A stretch of 22,361 nt of DNA from Gnetum montanum. Its lineage: Eukaryota > Streptophyta > Gnetopsida > Gnetales > Gnetaceae. Where the stretch lies: NCBI GenBank assembly GCA_015680685.1, contig MNCI01019176.1, positions 1 through 22,361 on the forward strand, written 5' to 3'. The position numbers and the translations under genes are program-made. Position 1 is the stretch's first letter. Every line of letters starts with the position of its first letter. Below are positions 16,965-22,361 of the stretch, one piece after another. Under the pieces are notes generated by a model that was given only the letters and a program-made list of their open reading frames with translations, did no database searches and was not told the origin of the DNA.

Positions 16965-17783
16965 TCATGATTCTTGCGTAGCTGTGGGAGTTGGTTTGTT
17001 GTCGTTAGTAGGAGTTAGTGGCAGTTTATTTTGTTGTTGCATCCCTGCTATTGCCGCTATGGTTGCCTTAGCCTTCTCTTTATACATTTTAGTGTGTTGA
17101 TTTTTAAAGGCTAGGTATGTAGGGTCATGGCTGTTTTCGGCCACTTCTTCTATGTTTTTAATTTGTACAAATGCTTGATTAAGGTCACGCGTGTTAAGGT
17201 AATACAACTTAGATTTAAAGAAATCGTTGACGGCCCCTTTTAGATAAGTGAGTAGGTAAGTCTAGGAGATTGGCTCATGCAGCTCTTTGACAGCAGCGCT
17301 CCACCTCTGGAAAAATTTCTGCACAAGTTCAAGTGGTGCTTGCTTGACTCGTATGAGGCTGTCCAAGGTGGCCTCGGGTTTCAAGTTGTACTTGAACCGA
17401 GTCACGAACTGGTGTAATAAGTCTTCTAAAGTGAAGATGGAATTCCTTGGCAGGGCCCGATACCAATCAAGTGCCCTCCCTGCGAGGGACATGGGGAACA
17501 CTCGGAGGATGGAGTGGGGCCATGCCTGGAGCAGCGCGCATTCTAACCTAAATGTTATCAAGTTTGCATTGGGATCTGTCTCCCCATTGTATTTGGTTAC
17601 TGTTGGTAAGGGAACACCTTTGGGCAAGGTTAAGGGTGGGATAGACGAGCTGATGGGGTCATCTTGGTAGAAATCCACTACCTTTAGCTCCCCATCGATA
17701 GCTGTTTTGAGGCATTTTACCTCGTCAGCTAATTCTTGCATCAGTTTCTTGGGATCCGCCCAATCTTGGGCACTCAGTAACAT
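16965..17783 (-). pseudogene. Element B gag capsid domain
   Basis: The core capsid segment (Retrotrans_gag type) is clear at 17262-17600: PLPTVTKYNGETDPNANLIT, then AWPHSILRVFPMSLAGRALD, WYRALPRNSI and LHQFVTRFKYN. It is preceded by a coiled segment (LMQELADEVKCLKTAID). After a stop at about 17260 the frame continues with LNTRDLNQAFVQIKNIEEV and a Lys/Gln-rich tail to 16965. The capsid would form the particle around the genomic RNA. Stops break it, but the domain is well preserved. Confidence 0.9.
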
Positions 17784-18826
17784 GGCAGCTGGGGGTTGTG
17801 CTACATTATGTGGGTTAGACTATTGGACGGTGGGTTGAAAGGCTGAAAGTTGTGCAATCGGGGGTTGCACTTGTGGCACGTGATAGGGGAAAGGCTGTGG
17901 TTGCTGTGGTGGCAGCTGTACTAGGGGAACGTTGGCTGGTTGAGCCATATGGGGTGGTATGTTATAGTGAGGAGGTTGATGTTACTGGAGTTGAGCGCCC
18001 ATCGTTACCCTTTGTGCAGCTTTGTTTTGTGGGGGGACCCCCTGTTGGGTTACAGCGGTAGAAGGAGTTGTATGTGTTTGGATGTGCGGGATGTAGTGAG
18101 CGGATGTGGATGCCGGTATCACATGTGGCATCCCTATCACTCGGGGTGGGAGTGTCACTCCCACGCTATCGTGAGGGGGCGGTGCTTGTATAGATGGGTC
18201 GGTTGCTACGTCAGGGACGATGGCAAGAGGGAGCATGCTTAATTGCGGATCAGTTGGAGGCGGCACATGAGCAAATGAGGATGTGTGCGATGGAAGCATT
18301 TGTGTGTGAGTTAATCTGAGGGGTTGGATGGGCAGGATCTCTCCTGTACCGAGATGAAAAATGGGGTTGACTTGTGCTTGCGGGCTCAGAGTGTGGTAAG
18401 AATCCTCTTGTTCAGATTGAGAGGCAAAGTCGTCCTCTTCCTCTAGTTAGGACTCTAGTACAGGCTGATCCAACATGCAGCTCCTTTGTAGGAGGAGCTG
18501 TGTGATGAGCTCCGAATATCTGGGATTACATCATATGGGGAAGGGGTGAACTCGTGTCCTCCCTTGTAAAATAATTCAAACAGCCTCTTTACTTCCATTT
18601 CGGCCCGGTCAACAGCCAGGCCAGCTTGTATCTTAATACATATAAAATTGTATTGATCTTGGGTGATAATGTTAGCGGCTAAATATCTTCCCTGCAACCT
18701 TAGAGACCGGCGGGGCTCCGCGGTGGGTTGTACTCCCAGATATTATGGGGCGGGCTGTTGGGCAACCATGGCATCCACGACGTCGGTTGGTTGAGCTGTT
18801 GCAGCGATGGTGTTCATGGGGTTCAT
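17784..18826 (-). pseudogene. Element B gag N-terminal region, Pro/Gln-rich
   Basis: The likely Gag start is the ATG at 18826 (MNPMNTIAATAQPTDVVDAM); a TAA after AQQPAP at about 18742 interrupts it. A conserved-looking helical segment follows (RYLAANIITQDQYNF, AEMEVKRLFELFYKGG). Long Pro/Gln/Ser/Thr-rich stretches come next (17982-18299 and around 17800-17950), with frameshifts at about 18300-18460. The region looks disordered. Confidence 0.7.
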
Positions 18827-18849
18827 GATGAATCGTTAAGAGTATGACA

Positions 18850-19453
18850 CGAGGTAGAGGAGCGAAATTGGTATACTTGGTACAACGCAAACTAAGGGAC
18901 CAAGTGCAGCGTATACGCTTCAACGTTCAGCATAAAGCGTCAGCGTAGACAGCGTATACAGCGTAAGGGGTGGAGCGTATACGTTGCGTAGTGTATACAG
19001 CTTCGGCGTAAGACAAAGTATAACGTAAATAGAACAGCTTGAACAGGATAGAGCGTAAAATAGAGTAGGGCATAAACAAAGTACGGCATAAAATAGAAAG
19101 CAGCGTAAACAAGGCTCAACGTAAGACTAGGCAAAACGTAAACAGAATACAACGTAAATAATGCTCAGCGTACAAGAAGGGACAACGTAAATACTGAACA
19201 GTGTAGACGCTGGACAATTAGCAGGATGCGTTCAAGAAAGGTTGCATAGGCGCTAGGGTTTTTGTGGACAGTCCACGTGAAGTTAGCAGTGTATACACTG
19301 AAAGACTTGCAGAGTTTGACAAGTGTAGACGCTGATAAGTGTGCAGGCAAGGTTTTCAGATGAGGCTGGGGTTTCAATAGAAAAGAGCGTGGTCGGCAGC
19401 GTACACGCTCAACAGCTTAGATGCTGATAAGTTTGCGAGTGAATGTTTTAGGA
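18850..19453 (-). other. Element B 5' leader rich in GCGTAAAC / GCGTATAC repeats
   Basis: There is no gene here. Twenty or more copies of GCGTA-based words occur on the plus strand (GCGTAAAC, GCGTAGAC, GCGTATACGC at 18909, GCGTACACGC near 19400). The same repeat style occurs in the LTRs and in the 5' part of the antisense gene. In the element's RNA this forms the untranslated leader between PBS and gag, the usual place for packaging and dimerisation signals. Confidence 0.7.
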
Positions 19454-19454
19454 G

Positions 19455-19472
19455 GCCCTCCTTCTAGCACCA
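19455..19472 (-). other. Primer-binding site, tRNA-Asn type
   Basis: The minus strand reads TGGTGCTAGAAGGAGGGC, five bases inside the LTR border. This is complementary to the 3' end of plant tRNA-Asn as I remember it (…CCTTCTAGCGCCA) except at one position, where T faces G and could wobble-pair. The TGG start, the position and the strand all agree with element B being transcribed on the minus strand. Confidence 0.75.
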
Positions 19473-19477
19473 ATTTC

Positions 19478-20661
19478 TGTACCACCTGAAATCGTCGGTC
19501 TCCGGCTGGAAGGAAACATAGACCGTGGGATCATAGGACGAGAATAGAAGATCCTACCTTCACCTGAGGGCGAGCTGGAATGCACGAAGGGAGAGCACCT
19601 TGGGTGGTCCGCACGGAGATCAAACAAGGATTTACCCGCACGTATGCAAATGTGTTATACGCCGGGTTATGCGTAAATGGCGTAAACTGCGTAAACAGTG
19701 TAAAATAGATGCAAACGGAGTGTAAGCATAAACGGGCGTAAACAGAATGCGTCGTCCAAGTTGACATAAAACTGTAAACTATAAACAATCTTATGCAGCA
19801 AATGCAACAATGATATTACAAAATGAGAATACAGTGCACTGGTCTAACGTAGTTGTGGCGAAGAACAAGGCGGACGAAAAGCCCCGGCAGATGGGAGGGC
19901 GGCTGGGCTGGATTACGCTGTGGGCGTGGCGTAGAGACTATGCGCAGCGTACAGGTTTTTCAGCGTAAGAGGGTTTTGAGCTCTGGTGCGTAGCGTAAGT
20001 GTCTCTGATGTGCTCTCTGGGATTTTTTGCCGACCGTCTGGATGAAGTGGAAAAGTGGGGTTTTTATACCGGTTGTTACGCTAAACTCAGGTTAGGAGAC
20101 ACGTGGCGCATTGACCGAGTGCATATAATTTACAAATATACAATATATTACATCTGTCGGGCGTATACACCGCATAATGCCGACGTATACGCTGGGCGTA
20201 TATGCAAGACGGGCTGGGCATGAACTTGGGTGGAGACGCCATCGACGCTGGGCGTGCACGCCGACAATGGCTGGGTGTCTACGCCAAGCGTATACTCTGA
20301 CGGCTGCCGACTTGCTTCAATTCTTGCTCTTCGGTGTTGTCTCCATTCTGTCATTAAGACTTCGTCATCGGGCGTGTACATCTGTGGTGCCGAGCGTGAA
20401 GACGAGGCATGTACATTGGGCACGCAAGTTCGATGTCTACTGGGCATATACACTGTTGATGTTGGGCGTATACGTTGGTACTGTGGGCGTATATGCTGTC
20501 AATGCTGGGTGTATATGCTGGTATTGCACTTAGTGAAAAGTGGGCTTTTTGATTCCAAAAGTTGCAATGTGCGATGCCAGATGTAGCCATGGCCGTTTGT
20601 GGATCCCAGGGATCTACTTCTTGCTAGGGAAGCACTAAGCTCGAAATTTTGTGGTTTTTCA
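19478..20661 (-). repeat. 5' LTR of element B (right copy)
   Basis: This is the counterpart of 3050-4268. On the plus strand it starts TGTACCACCTG and ends GTGGTTTTTCA, so on the minus strand it is TG...CA. Differences from the left copy are mostly C/T and G/A changes. The palindrome tract (20160-20520) is shorter and has no exact GCGTATACGC, only variants such as GCGTATATGC and GCGTATACGT. Homology with the left LTR stops exactly at 20661, where element A sequence resumes. Confidence 0.93.
20061..20068 (-). promoter_or_regulatory. TATA box of the element B LTR promoter
   Basis: The minus strand reads CCGGTATAAAAACCCCACTT. TATAAAAA is conserved in the other LTR at 3615-3622. Transcription of the element's RNA would begin about 25-30 bp downstream, near 20035 on the minus strand, placing U3 at 20035-20661 and R/U5 at 19478-20035. 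Confidence 0.65.
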
Positions 20662-20666
20662 TGTTT
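20662..20666. repeat. Target-site duplication of element B, right copy
   Basis: TGTTT directly follows the right LTR and matches TATTT at 3045-3049 with one transition. Confidence 0.75.
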
Positions 20667-21122
20667 AGCGGACCACAACTGCTGCACATACTTGCACTCA
20701 AAGTTCCTATACATGATGCATGGAACGTGCTTCTTCTCGATCTTCCCAAAATGATTTTCCTTTGAAATTTCAAGGGAAAGATCTCGAAGTCCTAGTCTTG
20801 CATCTACTGTGCTTAGCCAATCTCTTCCCATTATGATTGGGAAGTTCCCCTTGCAATTCTCAACATGGATGACAAGGAAATTAGCAGGATAAGACCACCC
20901 ACAAATGGTGGTCATAATGTCCTCTACCAATCCCAAGGGAACAATAATGGATTGGTCTACCATCTTGAGCCAAATGTTGCTCTTCTTTAATGGGGGCAGG
21001 TTCCAATTCTTGTACATGTCATGTGAAATAAAATTGACTCTTGACCCCAAATCTAAAAGGGTTTTACATGGCTCATTTCCTACCACCTGAAGATAGATGA
21101 GGGGGCTTCTTGGATCAGTCAA
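20662..21122 (-). pseudogene. Element A aspartic protease, interrupted by element B
   Basis: The open minus-strand frame shows YLQVVGNEPCKTLLDLGSRV followed by NFIS, a retropepsin start with DLG (Asp codon at 21051-21053) where DSG or DTG is usual. It continues with WLKMVDQSIIVPLGLVEDI and NFPIIMGRDWLSTVDARLGL, where IIMGRDWL is the second protease signature. The frame enters element B's LTR after FECKYVQQLWSAK. The lost remainder is the linker at 2521-3049. A frameshift at about 21122 separates it from the gag side. Confidence 0.88.
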
Positions 21123-22361
21123 TTTTTAGGGAAGATAGCCTACCATGATCTATTCAATCATTGTGTGTGAGCATGACCATTTGTACATTGGAGGACGATT
21201 GGTTTGAAGGTTGCTTGAAGGGTGGAATAGTGGAGGATGTTTGAGGTTCAGAGGCACTAGCCATAGGTGTGTGTGAGGGTGTGCTTAAGTTATTGGGCTG
21301 GAAGAAGGTATGTTTCCATGGCTTGCCTTCTAGTCCACTCGGTTGAGGAGCCAGTTGTAGGTTGACAACCCTCGTAGCGTTGCATTGCTATGGCTATGAT
21401 GGGATTTTCCCCTGCATAGGTGGAGTAGGTGGTAATTGAGTGGGGTGTTGTTGAGTAGGGATGATAGGAGAAGATGATGGAGGATAGTAAAGATGTGGGC
21501 TTTCCCCCCTGGGTGATGGAGATTGTGGTCAAAAATATTCTAGAGGATGGTAGTAATTCTGAAAGGTTACGTGATTGGAAGAGTCCCGTTAAAAGACTAG
21601 TTGTTGAATGTAGTACCCATAGGGATCTAGTTGTCGATAAGGGTACTATGACCTTGGAGGTGGCATCCCCAATGCTTGTGGGTGCTTCCACTATTGAAAG
21701 TGTTCATAAGGTTGTGGTGGCACTCCACTTGAATAATACCATTACTGCTGGTGGAACTACCTAGGATTTCCTTGCGAGTAAGGCAACCTTTGGGGTGTTT
21801 GCCTCTTTGACAAACGAGGGTTCAATGCATACACCCTAGACTCTTGTAGATGTGACACCACTGGACAACATCCCTTAGGATGTTCATATTGGCATATGTC
21901 GCATTCATTATATTCATCTGTATCAGAGTTTGCAACCTATTCTACAACAACAACTTTTCCCTTTCCCTTATTGTGGGCACGTTCAGCTTCCTTCTTCGTA
22001 TGTCAATCATGATCATTACCTTGCTCTTGGGACTCCCCTATGATCTTCAAAACACTTTGGAATTTTTCCTCCAAAGAGTCCCACATCTTGTCAACCTTTG
22101 CCAATATTTTAGAGGAAAATTTCTGTAGAGGCAAGGTTTTCTAGTTCAACGTTGTATCTAGTGGTGATTCCTCCTCATCTTCACAGAATCAAACCTCCCT
22201 TTTTCTGATGGAGGGATCCCGATTAAACTCATCTGCACTCTCCTTCTTTCTGAGTTCCCCCTCTTCTTTAGCCACTTTCTCAATTAGGCGCTATAGTTGA
22301 TGGTCCCTTAGTTCTAATAGTTGGCCCTAGGCATACATGCCAAGGGTTTTTTATAGTTTCA
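21123..22361 (-). pseudogene. Element A gag C-terminal part and Pro-rich spacer, broken
   Basis: One minus-strand frame, with stops, runs through most of this region. From the right it has a charged coiled segment (AKEEGELRKKESADEF; KILAKVDKMWDSLEEKFQSV), a basic KGKGKVVVVE, then CDICQYEHPKGCC with a following His (21866-21903), which looks like a damaged zinc knuckle or CxxC finger. A Pro/Gln/Tyr-rich spacer follows (PHLYYPPSSSPIIPTQQHPT), reaching the protease. This is the usual order of the Gag end before protease. The capsid domain would lie beyond the window edge. Confidence 0.65.

Larger units (their letters stand above)
3050..20661 (-). mobile_element. Element B: 17.6-kb Tat/Ogre-like Ty3/gypsy retrotransposon carrying an antisense gene
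   Basis: The element is bounded by two LTRs of 1219 and 1184 bp. On the minus strand these begin TGAAA; the right copy ends in ...CA and the left copy in a mutated ...AA. A PBS lies just inside the right LTR. The minus-strand order is gag, protease, interruption, RT, RNase H, archaeal-type RNase H, integrase. The second RNase H is the hallmark of the Tat lineage (Ogre, Retand, Grande and relatives). The size is near the large end for LTR elements because a 5.8-kb block containing an opposite-strand gene separates protease from RT. By eye the first 200 bp of the two LTRs differ at roughly one base in eight to ten, mostly transitions, so the insertion is old. Confidence 0.92.

Noticed and set aside
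18927-19377. Minus-strand open frames rich in Leu, Tyr and Phe in the leader, resembling membrane proteins
   Set aside because: They are low-complexity translations of GCGTAAAC/AACGTAAA repeats between PBS and gag. There is no codon structure and no conserved start.

Overview
This window is land-plant nuclear DNA made almost entirely of two nested Ty3/gypsy LTR retrotransposons, both on the minus strand. The species cannot be fixed from the sequence. The plant assignment rests on the retroelement lineages (Athila-like and Tat-like), a primer-binding site matching the 3' end of plant tRNA-Asn as I recall it, and plant-type promoter and splice signals. A large, repeat-rich genome is likely. Both elements carry many stops and frameshifts, so nearly every coding feature is a pseudogene.

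Outer element A (1-3049 and 20662-22361) is an old Athila-like element whose LTRs lie outside the window. Read on the minus strand from the right edge it shows the gag C-terminus, protease, linker, RT, RNase H and integrase, running off the left edge.

Inner element B (3050-20661, about 17.6 kb) is inserted between protease and RT of A. It is bounded by diverged LTRs (3050-4268 and 19478-20661) and a near-perfect 5-bp target duplication (TATTT/TGTTT). Read on the minus strand it has: LTR promoter, tRNA-Asn-type PBS, leader rich in GCGTA repeats, gag with a zinc knuckle and a proline-rich repeat tract, protease, a 5.8-kb interruption, RT, a degenerate RNase H, a second archaeal-type RNase H, integrase, a 1.3-kb 3' untranslated region, and the second LTR. 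The extra RNase H and the size place B in the Tat/Ogre/Retand group.

The interruption between protease and RT holds the most interesting content: a plus-strand gene with its own TATA box, tandem CGTCA boxes and about eight exons (9704-14116). Its exon phases agree across every predicted junction. It lies antisense to the retroelement and encodes about 1050 residues: a basic start, a degenerate FCP1/UBLCP1-like phosphatase fold without catalytic aspartates, a large unknown domain, acidic segments and a coiled coil. Six in-frame stops, all explicable by C-to-T changes, disable this copy.

Two non-coding signals tie the unit together. Three clusters (5251-5547, 9114-9210, 14424-14737) hold about 19 AGTTTA-led hairpins whose stems vary in a compensatory way. 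The palindrome GCGTATACGC and its relatives fill the LTRs, the leader, and the 5' UTR and first intron of the antisense gene.

A 220-bp piece of RT between two single N characters (8385, 8606) is inverted and overlaps its left neighbour by 152 identical bases. This is almost certainly a misoriented contig.
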